Positions 1 to 12,529 of a DNA stretch of 64,000 bases are shown here, piece after piece. The notes beneath the pieces are model-generated. The model did no database searches. It saw only the letters and a list, made by a program, of their open reading frames with translations, and had not been told where the DNA came from. The DNA lies in the NCBI GenBank assembly GCA_036924285.1, contig JAYKYS010000001.1, forward strand, positions 1,907,501 to 1,971,500. The letters are read 5' to 3'. Made by a program: the position numbers and the translations under genes. The stretch is from Asterella californica. Taxonomy: Eukaryota > Streptophyta > Marchantiopsida > Marchantiales > Aytoniaceae. The first letter of the stretch is position 1, and each line of letters starts with the position of its first letter.

Positions 1-996
1 CTACTAACTACACTCTCTAGAGAGAGTATAAAAGCAAATCCACCCAATGGGGTTTCAAACATAGGGCCCGTCATACACCGACTCACTCCGCGACGAGGTC
101 TATTGTCATCGTCCATGAATGTCAAATGGACGAGTGGCAGACATGAGTAAGTGAAATACGTTGACAGAACTTTTATTTGCGTTTTAAATCAATGCAATTA
201 ATCACAGCCGTGGACTAAGTAACTCAATCTATGATCAATGACTAAAGCGTCGAGTCTGTCCCAAGTCGTTACGGACAAACGCTTGACTCGTCACGAGTCT
301 ATATTTGAAACCTCTAATATGGAGTGTCCAAGTTGAGAGATAAATATTCTTCTAATCGCGAAGAGAAAAGAAACCGTAATATTGCAATAGTTAACTTTGT
401 ATGGAAGCGCGACAGAGTCTGAGTCACGTTTGTGACTGAGACATCATAAACTTTTTCAATTAATTTTTTTCAGTTTTGACACTCAAGATAATTATTCAGA
501 GTAGTAGATATTCTACTGCAACAATAAACGGACAAAATGGATGAATAGTTGTTAAGAAAACAACCGCGAGTGTTTTCCTACGGATGTCAGGAAAAAACAA
601 CTGTCAAGGTTTGACTGAAATCATAATTCCTTCTAGCGGGTGTAGAATCTTTCAGAAAAATTCCTAACTTTTACACCCTAATAGTCCGGACTGCTATCCC
701 GGTTTTTATTTATACCCGATTACTTCTCCCACGGTCTAGCCTGTCACAGTCGTGAATGAAACAAAAGAAATCCGCGGACATCACGTTTAGCAAAAAAAGT
801 GAGAAATGACACCCCCTGATGTTCTATCAAGGAACCATTACCGCGGCAATTTCATAGTAAAGTACCGCGGGAAGCAGTGCATCCATGTTTACTTCCGGCA
901 AGTTGCAACATCCGGACGTATGCTTCCTTGGATTGGAAGGATACGTCCAGATGCTGCCAAATGTCAAATAGAGTTAGATCAGAAGCCAAACGTATC
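1..996. other. Left-edge non-coding stretch
   Basis: AT-rich sequence with no convincing gene. The only open frame over 60 codons (806-1006, +) runs into the tRNA and resembles nothing known to me. I looked here for the missing first exon of the downstream alpha-tubulin gene (about 31 codons ending in an EHGIQ-like sequence) and did not see it. Confidence 0.5.
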
Positions 997-1068
997 GGCC
1001 CCGTAGTCTAGTGGTTAGGACATTGGACTCTGAATCCAGTAGCCCGAGTTCAAATCTCGGCGGGGCCT
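997..1068 (+). tRNA. tRNA-Gln (anticodon CUG)
   Basis: A complete 72-nt cloverleaf can be drawn by eye. The acceptor stem GGCCCCG (997-1003) pairs with CGGGGCC (1061-1067) and the discriminator base is T. The D arm is GTCT/GGAC. The anticodon stem TTGGA/TCCAG encloses loop CTCTGAA, placing anticodon CTG at 1030-1032. The T arm is CCGAG-TTCAAAT-CTCGG. No intron and no encoded CCA, as expected for a nuclear eukaryotic tRNA. A-box and B-box internal promoter sequences are present (TAGTCTAGTGG and GTTCAAATC), and a TTTT tract about 8 nt downstream can end Pol III transcription. It lies about 0.9 kb before the first visible alpha-tubulin exon, so it may sit inside that gene's first intron or simply upstream of a broken gene. 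Confidence 0.95.
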
Positions 1069-3782
<2,714 letters not shown>

Positions 3783-6024
3783 TTAGGCCACTATCACTTC
3801 CTCGTTCTCTAGCTCCTTGTCTCGTTCAGACTGACTCAATTGTTTGAAGAAGGAAGCTTTGGTAGATCACTATCTCCTCCATCTACACGGATCGACCATT
3901 GTGAAGGAAGAATAATAGATGAAGGTACGCATAAGCAAGTCGTCGATTGTTCGTCTTCAAAATGGTAGAAGTTTTGAATATGGTTCACTATACTATCAAG
4001 CATGATATCATGATCACTCACTATTTGACCCTGACTTAGCTTCTTTCAGAGAACCAAGTAAAAGAATGTTCATGTGGACACTCATACACGTCGATTCATT
4101 GAGTAGTACGTAATAAAGCTTAATTAAAAGGATTCGACCATTCTTTGAATCGAAACTCACGAGGAGGAATGAGAATCCAGAAGAGGAGAACATGCATATG
4201 GTGTAGATATATCAATATTTCTGAATGCCAATGATCTCTAGATCTCGAGCTCTCATCATTTAATTATGCAAGACCCAGATAGCACATGTTAGTGTCAGCT
4301 TGATGTTTGAGCCGTCAAACACATGTTTGTTTAGCTCCCAAAGCACGTGATAGAAGTTTTCTGAGTTCTTACTGTTTCAGTTCTAATGTTGCATCAGTCG
4401 ACCTCGAAGTCAACACAATATTATAAAAGTACAAACAAATATATATACTTTTATTTTATTGCACACATGGACCCCCTCTAGCATCCTTGGATCTTGACGT
4501 GAAATGAGAGTATGAGCTTATGCATTTTGTAAAACTAACTCAATGAAAACATCGGTTATGCATGTGTGTTTGCATTGTCCAAATATTGATGATAAAACCT
4601 TAAATACATAGAAAAATCTTGATGGGGTCTTCCACCTGTTTGTCATTCATCGCGTCGCTTCTTTCAATACATAGAAAAATACCTAGAAAAAGTTCTTGAA
4701 GTTTAAGGTTACATACGAAGTGTACGAAAGGCAAAATAAACTTTGAGGTGGATTGGGATTGACCATGAAGTAAATGATTTGGTGTAGATCTTTACTGCAC
4801 TTGTATTCAGTCATACAATGAGAGCATGCAAAAAAAATTCTTTAAATGTAGTATTCAATGAAGCAAATCTTTCGGTAATTAAGCATACTAAAAACAAAAA
4901 TGCAGAAATGACGTCAGGATCGCTGGTGTAGTTAAATCTCAGTCATCCAAATTAGTCAAACTTCCGAACTAAATAAGAAAAATTAGAGAAAAGATAAAAT
5001 AAAGTGTGAGAAGATATATGATCCAACAGAAAAAAGAACCAAGGAGCTACAGTTGCAATGGAATTGCGAGACTATGCGTTACCGAGTTATCCAGATCTAT
5101 CTCTTTTCTTTCTGTTTCCGGTGTTCACACATCTCCATCCGTCTGGTCCCATTACTTCTATTCTCTTTCCGGTTTTCACAACGAACCCATCTGGTACTCT
5201 ACACGACAAAACAATTCCTCCTTTCCTTTCGGCTATTTCTATCCTAACACATAGCAAAAATGGATGCGCATAGTGCCTTACACCAGCCTCTGCGTTCCCC
5301 CGTGCCCCGGAATGCTAGTCGTCCATCGAGAACCTGTTCGACTTGGCATGACCAGTACAAGCCAACTCTCGCCTACAACACGATTTGAAACTCCAAACCT
5401 GAACTTCCTAGGTCGAGGATAAGATTTGATAATTCTGAACAGATTTCTTGTGTAAAGCTCTCTAGTTATACTGTTCCACTCTGAGCTACGTACTCGATGG
5501 GAGCTTCGTGTTTTCCGCTGATTGAGAGGAGAGGAGAGAGTGAGACGAGAAAAGACTTAGCTGCAATTCGTAGCAGGTACTGCATGTGGGAACTTTCGAA
5601 CCTCAAGACCGGTCTCCCGCCTGTTCTCCTAGGTTTCTCACTCGAGACTCTTCCAAAGAAAAGCATCGGCTGTCAGTGAGTGTTACCAACCCTAACATGC
5701 TCTGTCGGTTCAGATCGGCCCTCGGACTGAATACTGTTAGATCGGGCTTGAATTGGGACAATGTTCTACGTCTCACTGAGACCTACCGTCTTGCACTCCA
5801 CCACATTGTTCTGCTTCATAGACTACCCTCGCATTGCATTGCGAGGGTATTGCACAAGCGAGCACCAGAAAAAGAAACTTACTCCCTCGTATTTTCGGTG
5901 GCTTTGAGTTACGGTTCCAAGCTTCGAGTGGACATACCTCCAACACAAGTTTTGAAGCTGGTTCCAACTCACGAGGACATGATCCTTTCCAGTCGTAGGC
6001 TTCTTGGTCACTTCGCATTCCAAC
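3783..6024. other. Intergenic stretch with a low-complexity repeat copy
   Basis: Downstream flank of tubulin, AT-rich with no gene recognised. Around 5030-5265 there is a pyrimidine-rich unit with short inverted ends (ACTATGCGTTA near 5071, and ACACATAGCAAAA near 5249). It resembles a second copy near 38790-39210. The remainder up to the LINE is unassigned and may include its 5' UTR. Confidence 0.35.
5040..5262. repeat. Dispersed repeat, copy 1 (partner near 38.8-39.2 kb)
   Basis: Shares an ordered set of words with the 38.8-39.2 kb region: ATGGAATT.C followed by GCTATGC/ACTATGC and GTTA, then a long T/C-rich core, a CTACACGACAA word, and an ACACATAGCAAAA end. The ends are loosely inverted relative to each other, which suggests a small non-autonomous DNA element. 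The match is diverged and the borders are uncertain. Confidence 0.35.
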
Positions 6025-6780
6025 ATGGATTTTGAAGGGATTGGAAAATTGTCTGCCTTGCTTTCACGCTCTCCTCTCTCCATCGTCCCTACTAGGCACA
6101 ACATTCCTATACAACGAGAACCTACAACTGTTCGCATCCGACCTGAAGTGCTCTCGCAACAGTTAAACGAGATCTACAAAGGGAAGGTAGTGCTCAGCTT
6201 ACAGGGAAGGGCCACAACACACATTGCCAAGACGAGGTTAAAACCGTATAACCATTGTTCTGGACACATATTGACTTACGTCAAAATGCTTCTCAACTTT
6301 CTTCATCTCATACAAGTGGAAGGAGGATGTGCTGAAGAGACGACCAAAGCGTTGATCCACACCTCATCCCTCTATGCTGCCAACACATTTGCAGTTGTCA
6401 GATCATATTCACTTGTTTTCAGTCTCGCAAGTCCGTTGGGATTGAAACATATCATTGTGATCAGAATTTCCTGTTAACCAGTTCATTTTTTACCTGCTGG
6501 ACTACATCTTGCAGGACGTGGGTGTTGTTTGTGAAAAGCATTTGGTCGAGAACGGTCACGATTGGGAAATCAAGACTGTGGTGGAGATATCCTGCACAAC
6601 TTTGCTCTGCTCTCTCGCATCCCTTTTTCAGAGGATAACATGTTAACAATCGAACTAAAATACGAAGGTATGTGGTTTATGTGTGTTCAGTATGGAGTGG
6701 ATGACCATCAATCAGACAAGTGTTTGATCTCGTCCATAGCTCCCTCGACTCGAGATGCTCCCAAAGCTCTGTCCCCATGA
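6025..6780 (+). pseudogene. LINE ORF1 remnant (nucleic-acid-binding protein)
   Basis: An ATG at 6025 opens a frame continuing to 6477; a shifted frame covers 6562-6780. Near the end the sequence LKYEGMWFMCVQYGVDDHQS followed by DKC reads like the last part of plant LINE ORF1 proteins, where a CX2CX4HX4C knuckle follows a short strand. Here the second knuckle Cys is Tyr, so the motif is degenerate. Such proteins coat the LINE RNA. The N-terminal part is not recognised. Stops and frame changes show it is inactive. Confidence 0.5.
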
Positions 6781-8021
6781 CAGTAGAAGAAAGCTCAAAA
6801 GGAGTGCTCAGCTTCTTCAGTAGCACCTTCTAGATACAACAGTTCCTAATCAGCTCAAGAGGCAACACTTTCATCCATGGCTACAGGCGGTTCTTCTTAT
6901 ATATACAGAAGACGAGATATCAGAAGAAGTTACTCTACTAAGAGATCTTCTCGGAAGCAAAAAGCTCCCCCGGCAGAAGAACGGCCGCTATCAGCGAAGA
7001 ACGGAACTTTGGCACTGAAATAGCTTCACGAAGAGGAACCCCGACCTAGTAATCATGAAGAAGGCTTGGTGATTCGCCACAATGGTGAACATACCAACTC
7101 TGTCATCCAAGGACTCTGTCTTCCACTAGTAGGAACAACCAGGCTATCAAACGGTCTCCTGTTCACATGTGACCAACCGACAAACAACTCGGTGCCTTTG
7201 GTTTTCTCCAGCTCGGATTCCAAATCTACGCATTCATCAGTTTTGTACAAGGGGGAGGAATGTTGCAGTGTCCGCAAGTTCTCTTCTTTGCAGCTGTCTC
7301 AACCACTTCCCGTTGAGGACACCCAGCTGGGCAAGAGGAAACAAGAACAGTCGTCTTTACACTCTCTCCTTCACTCCAAGAAATTCAAGGGGTTTCTTCA
7401 GAAACTAGGATTCTACTACAAGCATTGGAGCTCACACATCAACAGGAAGACAAAAGCAATGAAGCTCAACATCATTACGTTCAATGTCGAGGACTTAACA
7501 TCCAAGACAACCAAACAAAGACTCAAGCAGTACATCCAACAACTGGAAACGCCACCGGACATTCTCCTCTTATAAGACCACAAGCTCCGACATTCATAAC
7601 TCAAATTTCTGAAGAACCAAATATGGTTTAGGGGACATTTTCATAGTCTTTCAGCGACAGATGGTGTGTATGCAAAAAGGAATTACTTCATGAGAGCGAG
7701 AAAAGGAGGAATCACAACAGCAGTCATATCACAACTCACCAAGTAAGTGAAAGCTAAAGGTCTCCTCTAAAGAAACAGAGGTCATTGGTTGACCTTTGTT
7801 TTGGTCTATTAAATGTCTATGCTCCTAATTCCTCACAAGATAGAACGATATTGTGGAACGAGATCCTACAGACATTAGATATCTCCATCCCTTGGATATT
7901 CGTAGGTGATTGGAATATGATTACCTCAGTCAAGGATCAGTATGGGGCACTCCAACTACCATCACGGGAGCGGAATTTGAAGCATGGAGCCAGATGGTTA
8001 AAGCTTTCAAACAGAGATTTA

Positions 8022-8145
8022 CTTGATCCACCCCCAGATAGAATCCCGGACTTGATCCACCCCCTCTTAACGATACCCTTCTTGATCAACCCCCAAACTG
8101 GCTACCGCCCGCTCTGTAAGTGACTTTGCCACATGGACGTCCAGT
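8022..8145. repeat. Left terminal inverted repeat
   Basis: About 124 bp, matching the reverse complement of 10277-10401 with only a few mismatches and one indel. It contains three tandem variants of CTTGATCCACCCCC (near 8022, 8050 and 8090, the last as CTTGATCAACCCCC), a plausible set of transposase-binding sites. The extreme end is CTTGATCC next to the flanking TA. Confidence 0.9.
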
Positions 8146-8335
8146 TGAACGGGAAGAAAGTTGACGTGCGACCTGACGCGGGTCAGATGTCAGTTTGTAA
8201 TGTCCGACGTGGTACAATGTTAGATTAATGCGCGGGAAGACAAGAAGGACTGTGCAGCAGAATGTTACATTGCGTAGAGTTTAGTGCAGCACGTTAGCGT
8301 TGAAGTTTTAGAGTGCTCGGCTCATATTCTCGTCG

Positions 8336-9109
8336 ATGGCTGGGCAGATTATTGCTCTTCGTGAATTTTACGATGAAATGGAAACGATTGGGAAAAATGT
8401 AGAACCACGATGGACCAGATGCGCGATAGTGAAAATCGTCCGCAGCTGCAATGGTTCCATGACTTATCAGGCTTGCGCCAGATGTTTGAAAGCTACCGGA
8501 GGAGTTCTTAAACCAAAAGAATTCTTATCTCCTGGAGCAAACTCTCCAAGTCCAAGCAGTTGTTGTTCTCATGTTCGTAGTGTTCGAGCTTGGAGATTCA
8601 GTATGTCATTGATGGACTCGTCAACAAAGGAATGGAAGGTTGAAGACTGTGGTGTTTTCACAGTGTGGCAAGCCGAGAATGAACTCTTAGGCATGACAAC
8701 GACAGATTTTTCCATTTTGTCTGAAGGGGAACAGAAGGAGCTTATCCAATCTACTATTTTGCGAGGATTTTGGGAGCTGCAAATCGATCTCAGTCGTAAA
8801 AATAGAGAACGCACAGTGTTCGCAGCGCGTAGAGTAGGATGTTCAGAAGCAATTTCTGATGTTATCGAGCGAGTTGGGGTACAGTCTATTGTTTGGGACA
8901 TGGACCGATTGGTGATGGAAGAACCTATAGTCATAATTAAACATGTTGATCATTGCCGGGACGTATTGACTAGGTTTCGCAAAGTTAGAGATCATATTGC
9001 AGAGGTGAAAGACCGAACTGTGGGTCTGTGTGAAGAAATAAAGAATACACTCTGTGTGTGCGAAGATGCAATTGAAAACCTCGAGAAATTATACAGTTTG
9101 TTAGAGTAG
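8336..9109 (+). CDS. RPA1-like zinc-ribbon/OB-fold protein inside a transposon
   Basis: An intact ATG-started frame of 257 residues. The layout follows the third DNA-binding domain (DBD-C) of replication protein A large subunits: a YQACARC half of a zinc ribbon (residues about 44-50), a CC pair about 26 residues later that may supply the second half, then a beta strand and SLMDSSTKEWKVE (the D-x-T/S turn of the OB barrel), an F-x-V-W-Q strand, AENELLGM (the A-E-x-L-x-G helix), a helical segment around SEGEQKELIQ, and strands ending FAARRVG. The C-terminal 80 residues look helical or coiled-coil (DHIAEVKDRT, ENLEKLYSLL). Such proteins bind single-stranded DNA; plant Helitrons sometimes carry RPA1-like genes, but this host element has long inverted repeats instead. 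AATAAA occurs 43 nt past the stop (9152-9157). Assignment is by fold pattern only; the zinc ribbon is irregular. Confidence 0.65.
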   Translation: MAGQIIALREFYDEMETIGKNVEPRWTRCAIVKIVRSCNGSMTYQACARCLKATGGVLKPKEFLSPGANSPSPSSCCSHVRSVRAWRFSMSLMDSSTKEWKVEDCGVFTVWQAENELLGMTTTDFSILSEGEQKELIQSTILRGFWELQIDLSRKNRERTVFAARRVGCSEAISDVIERVGVQSIVWDMDRLVMEEPIVIIKHVDHCRDVLTRFRKVRDHIAEVKDRTVGLCEEIKNTLCVCEDAIENLEKLYSLLE

Positions 9110-9116
9110 TGGAAGA

Positions 9117-9240
9117 GTCTATTTTGATAACAATGTTGGGTAATATTGCGGAATAAAATATATCTTCTTCTATATATGTTGTTATCTATTTCGATAACAA
9201 TGACGGGTAATTTTGCGGAATAAAGTGTATGTTGTTATTT
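9117..9240. repeat. Short tandem duplication with poly(A) signals
   Basis: Two imperfect copies of a unit of roughly 70 bp reading TTTYGATAACAATG..GGGTAAT.TTGCGGAATAAA. Each copy ends in AATAAA (9152-9157 and 9219-9224), so the 3' flank of the OB-protein gene has a duplicated polyadenylation signal. Confidence 0.7.
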
Positions 9241-9390
9241 TGTTTCGAATGGTTTTAGAAATGAATGCGTTTTCGAACTTCAAACGGAACAAACTGAACT
9301 TCAAAAGCTTCAATATCCTTTCTCAGACTTCCTTCAGAAAGTCGGGAGAAATTAAGGCTACTTCAAGCTTTCGATTCACTTTAAGCTTTC

Positions 9391-9480
9391 GATTCACTTC
9401 CTCACACCCTTTCGAGTAGGAGAGTTTCTCACGTTTTGATTCACTTCCTCACACCCTTCCAGTAGGAGAGTTTCTCACGA
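9391..9480. repeat. Two-copy 47-bp tandem repeat
   Basis: The unit starting GATTCACTTCCTCACACCC occurs at 9391 and again at 9438, each followed by AGTAGGAGAGTTTCTCACG. It is followed by a purine-rich GAGAGGAGAG tract to about 9620. Confidence 0.8.
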
Positions 9481-9703
9481 GAGCCAAAATAGTCGAGAGG
9501 AGAGTGGAGAAGTTCAATCGAGAGGAGAGTCGAGAACATTCGAGGAGGAGATCGGAGAGGTATCGATAGAGGAGAGGTTTCGAGGAGGAGATCGGAGAGG
9601 TTTCGATAGAGTGAGGCTGCGAGGGCTAAGCGAGGCTGCGAGCTCTGAGTGAATAAGGTTGTTGTAAAATTGATCTAACTCTGAGCGATTTTGAATCGCT
9701 GTG

Positions 9704-9865
9704 ATGAAAACGAGAGGAGTTCCAATTCGAGGTCGAGGCGGAGGAAGAGGACGAGAGGGAGGCGTTGGAAGAGGACGAGAGAGCGGAGGGTACCACGATG
9801 TACCCATCGAAGTGTCGAGAGAGCGGAGAGTACCACGACGATCCTGTGAGTTAACTAGATGCTAG
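9704..9865 (+). CDS. Short Arg/Gly-rich open frame
   Basis: A 53-codon ATG-started frame whose first half is an RGRGGGRGRE-type sequence similar in composition to RGG RNA-binding tails. A GTGAGT at 9846-9851, shortly before the stop, could act as a splice donor, so this might be the first exon of a longer product; a second GTGAGT follows 48 bp later because the segment is duplicated. It may also be chance translation of the purine-rich tract. No function is proposed. Confidence 0.25.
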   Translation: MKTRGVPIRGRGGGRGREGGVGRGRESGGYHDVPIEVSRERRVPRRSCELTRC

Positions 9866-9941
9866 AAGCGAATGTGTTTATCGATTGGAATTTGTGAGTT
9901 AAGTAGATGCTAGAAGTGCATGTGTTTATCGATTGGAATTT
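9845..9941. repeat. Two-copy 48-bp tandem repeat
   Basis: The unit beginning TGTGAGTTAA and ending CGATTGGAATT occurs at 9845 and 9893 with a few substitutions. Each copy contains a GTGAGT splice-donor-like word. Confidence 0.85.
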
Positions 9942-10073
9942 TGTTTTTCATGTTAAGGTTGCGAAACGAACATGTTTCGCGAGTAATTGGTGCAATTGGC
10001 AAAGCGGAACACGTTAGTTCCGCTTTAGACAAGGGCGATACATGATGTATCGTCTATTTGCTTTGCATTCAGC

Positions 10074-10181
10074 AGGGCGATCCATGCTGTTTCGCCCTGT
10101 TGGAGGGCGAAACAGCATGGATCGCCCTCCCACAGAAGAAATTGTTCTTACTGGGCAGGGCGAAACAGCATGTATCGCCCT
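10074..10181. repeat. Subterminal palindrome cluster
   Basis: A 25-bp unit AGGGCGAAACAGCATG.ATCGCCCT occurs as an inverted pair (10074-10098 and 10104-10128, perfect arms, 5-nt spacer) and again in direct orientation at 10157-10181 with one change. A more degenerate copy lies near 10032. The inverted pair can fold into a long hairpin. It lies just inside the right terminal repeat, where transposase or replication-protein binding sites often cluster. Confidence 0.9.
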
Positions 10182-10276
10182 CCCATAGAGGCAATTGATC
10201 GCACTAGGATCACACGTCACCTTTCAGCTCAGCTTTCTTCACACATCAGCTTTCTTCCCGCTGACAGGACTACCTG

Positions 10277-10401
10277 ACTGGACGTCCATGTGGCAAAGTT
10301 ACTTACAGAGCGGGCGGTAGCCAGTTTGGGGATTGATCAAGAAAGGTATCGTTAAGAGGGGGTGGATCAAGTCCAGGATTCTATCTGGGGGGTGGATCAA
10401 G
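10277..10401. repeat. Right terminal inverted repeat
   Basis: Reverse complement of the left repeat, including the three CTTGATC(C/A)A-type blocks. It ends GGATCAAG next to TA (10402-10403). Confidence 0.9.
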
Positions 10402-11346
10402 TAAGCTCAGACTCGTGGGTACCGAGGTTCATTCCGCACAGTCTCTACAATACTCTCACAGTACACTTGGGACAATGAGATACTCAAGCGCTTGGACAGA
10501 TGCTACTATTCAGAATGATTGATTAGTACAGAGGATGTCAATCACACAATGTTGGCCAGTAGCATCTCCTCTGACTGCTCGTCAAAGGTCTAGATGCTCA
10601 AATGGTCCTTAAAACTTGTCTCAAGAATGCCAAGAAGACAGTGTTATTGTGGGATAAGCAGCAGATAGTTCTTCACAGACAGAGGGAAGACCGTTGGACA
10701 TTTCAACTCCCCGCTCTCTCCTCACGGCTTCAAGACAACATTGGAGACCTGTCCCTTCAGTTGCAGATAAGTGAGTTGAACGAAAATCTCCAAGACTACG
10801 AGAACTCCAAAGCAAAATGGAAACAAGAGACTTTACAAGCCAAATGGCTTAGAGAGAGCAACTTTTGTTCTAAGAGTTCTTTCGCATCCATTCAAATGTG
10901 TCACAAGGAGACTCTCATCCTACATCTTGTGAACGATGCCGGTGTCTTGACTGAAGATTGGGATGAAATGGCCAGCATTGCTACGGATTTCTTGAGCCAA
11001 ACTCGACCATCAGACTTGGAAGAACAAAAACTCCAAGAATCGTTCATTCTGGAGAATGTAAAGAATCACTACTGAACACATAGAGGTCTTGGAAGCACCC
11101 CTCATTGGAGATGAACTTGAAGTTACGACCCATGCAATCGGTAAGTTCAAATGCACTGATCTAGACTATGTTTTAGTGAAATTCTATGTTAAAATGTGGA
11201 ATACAATCGTATATCTTTTGTTCCTTGCTCTCAACAAAGGGATGCAAAGGCAAAGATTGCAAGATAACATCACGGTCGGAGACATCATTCTGATCTCAAA
11301 AAATAATGATCTTTCGCGTACCTACCGCATTGTTGCAACAACGTAA

Positions 11347-11703
11347 GCTCTTACTCAATAGACCGCGAAACTCACAACGTTAGTCTGCAAATCACAATCA
11401 CACATTAACATCCATACACCACTTACATTTATCTCATTTAATCCGGATTGAGTCGGACTGTCTCCCTAATTCTCATGCTCAGCATTCCCTAGATCTATAC
11501 CTAGACCCAACTAGGTCGTTCTCAAAACATGAGCAAGTCACAACGTGACACGTGGCGGACTTCTCATAAGTCTAGGTCCTAAACAATGTCTCCAACATAC
11601 CTAACTGTCCAACCGCACGTGATGTCCGTCGAGGTCCAAGCTCCCAAACGATGGTTAAACCGCCGTCTCGTCTCCTAGTCTTGCTCCAGTCCTTGGGTCA
11701 TTT
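11347..11703. repeat. Dispersed repeat R, copy 1
   Basis: Non-coding sequence sharing long ordered matches with 13050-13250 (same direction) and with about 53830-54190 (opposite direction). The best core is AAACATGAGCAAGTCACAAC followed by GTGAC. It also shares AATCACAATCACAC and GGTCCAACCG-type words. Probably an LTR or other end of a retroelement family distinct from the gypsy element at 13.5-22.2 kb. It is cut at its right end by the diverged LTR that starts at 11704. Confidence 0.65.
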
Positions 11704-12529
11704 TGTAAAGCGTCTGCGGTCCTATCAATCAACTATCATCTCTCAACCTCCACGATAGTCAGCGATCAATCTGCAACATGTCAGACATGTCTCTCACTCA
11801 AGTCATCTCTGATGGCTTTGATGGAAGCACACCATTAACTTGAAGAGAAAAATGTTAAGTTCAGTCTTTCACAAACTCATAAACTCATAAACTAAATTTC
11901 TCTATTCTAACGACGTCTCTTAAGTTCTCACATTCTGAAATCTCACACACTCTCTCTATATTGCTGAAATGACATTACGACGATGTGAATTCTCTACTAC
12001 TCTATTTATAGATTCTAGAGTTTTACTTTGTTATCTTCGATAACTCAATCGTAACTATTTTATCGAGTTTTATTAAAGATAAAAGCACTAATCACATGTG
12101 TTTCTTATCTATTCACATGGACTTATTCCTCCAAAGACAACAATTTCTAGAAGGATCTTAGAATATTTTCAAGAGATCTCAAATTTCCATCCCTTTCTAC
12201 TCTAAGATCTACTAAAAGATGACATGTGCAATCTCTTCTTGTTTTTGATGCTCACAAAGTCAATAACTTAAGTCCCATCATTAATATCAAGTCAAAAAGA
12301 AGATAAGGGATATTTTCCACCCTTTCTACCTTTTAAATAAGATGACAAGATAATAGTGTTCACTATTTAAGAAGTATCAAAATTTTCTCCGAAAATATAG
12401 CTAAGTTTAACCATAATTAACTTGAGCTAGTCATAGTACTTGAGCAACAAATAAACATTCTCTACACTTAGTTATAACTAAACATCTTACTAATAAACAA
12501 ACTTCATATGTATAACATAAGTCGTTACA
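11704..12529 (-). repeat. Diverged LTR of the gypsy family
   Basis: About 826 bp starting TGTAAAG and ending GTTACA, collinear with the 915-bp LTRs at 13473 and 21322 but with many substitutions and deletions. Shared landmarks include GATGGCTTTGATGGAAGCAC, TCTAACGACGTCTCT, CTCTATTTATA (TATA box on the minus strand) and the CGTTACA end. It is a much older copy of the same LTR family. Confidence 0.85.

Larger units (their letters stand above)
8022..10401. mobile_element. 2.38-kb inverted-repeat DNA element carrying an OB-fold gene
   Basis: Flanked by near-identical inverted repeats of about 124 bp (8022-8145 and 10277-10401) and by TA on both sides (8020-8021 and 10402-10403). If one TA and the element are removed, the LINE ORF2 sequence is rejoined, which shows this is an insertion. 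TA target duplication is typical of Tc1/mariner-type elements. No transposase or DDE/DDD motif is seen inside, so it is probably mobilised in trans. Contents in order: an intact 257-codon gene for an RPA-like OB protein (8336-9109), two AATAAA signals in a duplicated 3' flank, several short tandem duplications, a 53-codon Arg/Gly-rich frame (9704-9865), and a palindromic GGGCGA repeat cluster (10074-10181). Confidence 0.85.
6025..11346 (+). mobile_element. Decayed LINE (L1-like), split by a DNA element
   Basis: Remnant of a non-LTR retrotransposon in + orientation. It reads an ORF1 remnant with a zinc-knuckle-like end (to about 6780), then an ORF2 with an apurinic endonuclease start (7459), endonuclease middle (7785-8020), an interruption by an inverted-repeat element (8022-10401), endonuclease end (about 10458-10515), the linker before reverse transcriptase (10602-11075) and the first part of the RT region (11089-11346). 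The rest of the RT and the 3' end are gone; the sequence changes abruptly to LTR-type debris at about 11345. Frames are broken many times. The 5' boundary is not defined. Confidence 0.8.
7459..11346 (+). pseudogene. LINE ORF2 remnant (endonuclease / reverse transcriptase)
   Basis: ORF2 of L1-type elements makes an APE-like endonuclease that nicks target DNA and a reverse transcriptase that copies the RNA there. The start MKLNIITFNV (7459) is the usual first endonuclease strand. NVYAPNSSQD and WIFVGDWNMI (about 7815-7920) are the mid-domain motifs with the catalytic GDWN. After the inserted element comes TWDNEILKRLDR (near 10466), matching the conserved end of the domain. KWLRESNFCSK, then NDAGVLTEDW, are linker motifs just before RT. 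The RT catalytic block is absent because the copy ends at about 11346. Frameshifts occur near 7575-7785 and around 10450. Confidence 0.8.

Noticed and set aside
5586..6035. A 149-codon + frame ahead of the LINE
   Set aside because: No resemblance to LINE ORF1, and several equally long frames overlap on both strands.
9514..9807. A 97-codon Pro/Ser-rich minus frame in the OB element
   Set aside because: It is the reverse reading of a purine-rich GAGAGGAGAG tract; low complexity explains it.
8022..10401. Reading the OB element as a Helitron because of its RPA-like gene
   Set aside because: It has long terminal inverted repeats and a TA duplication and no Rep/helicase; Helitrons have none of the first two.
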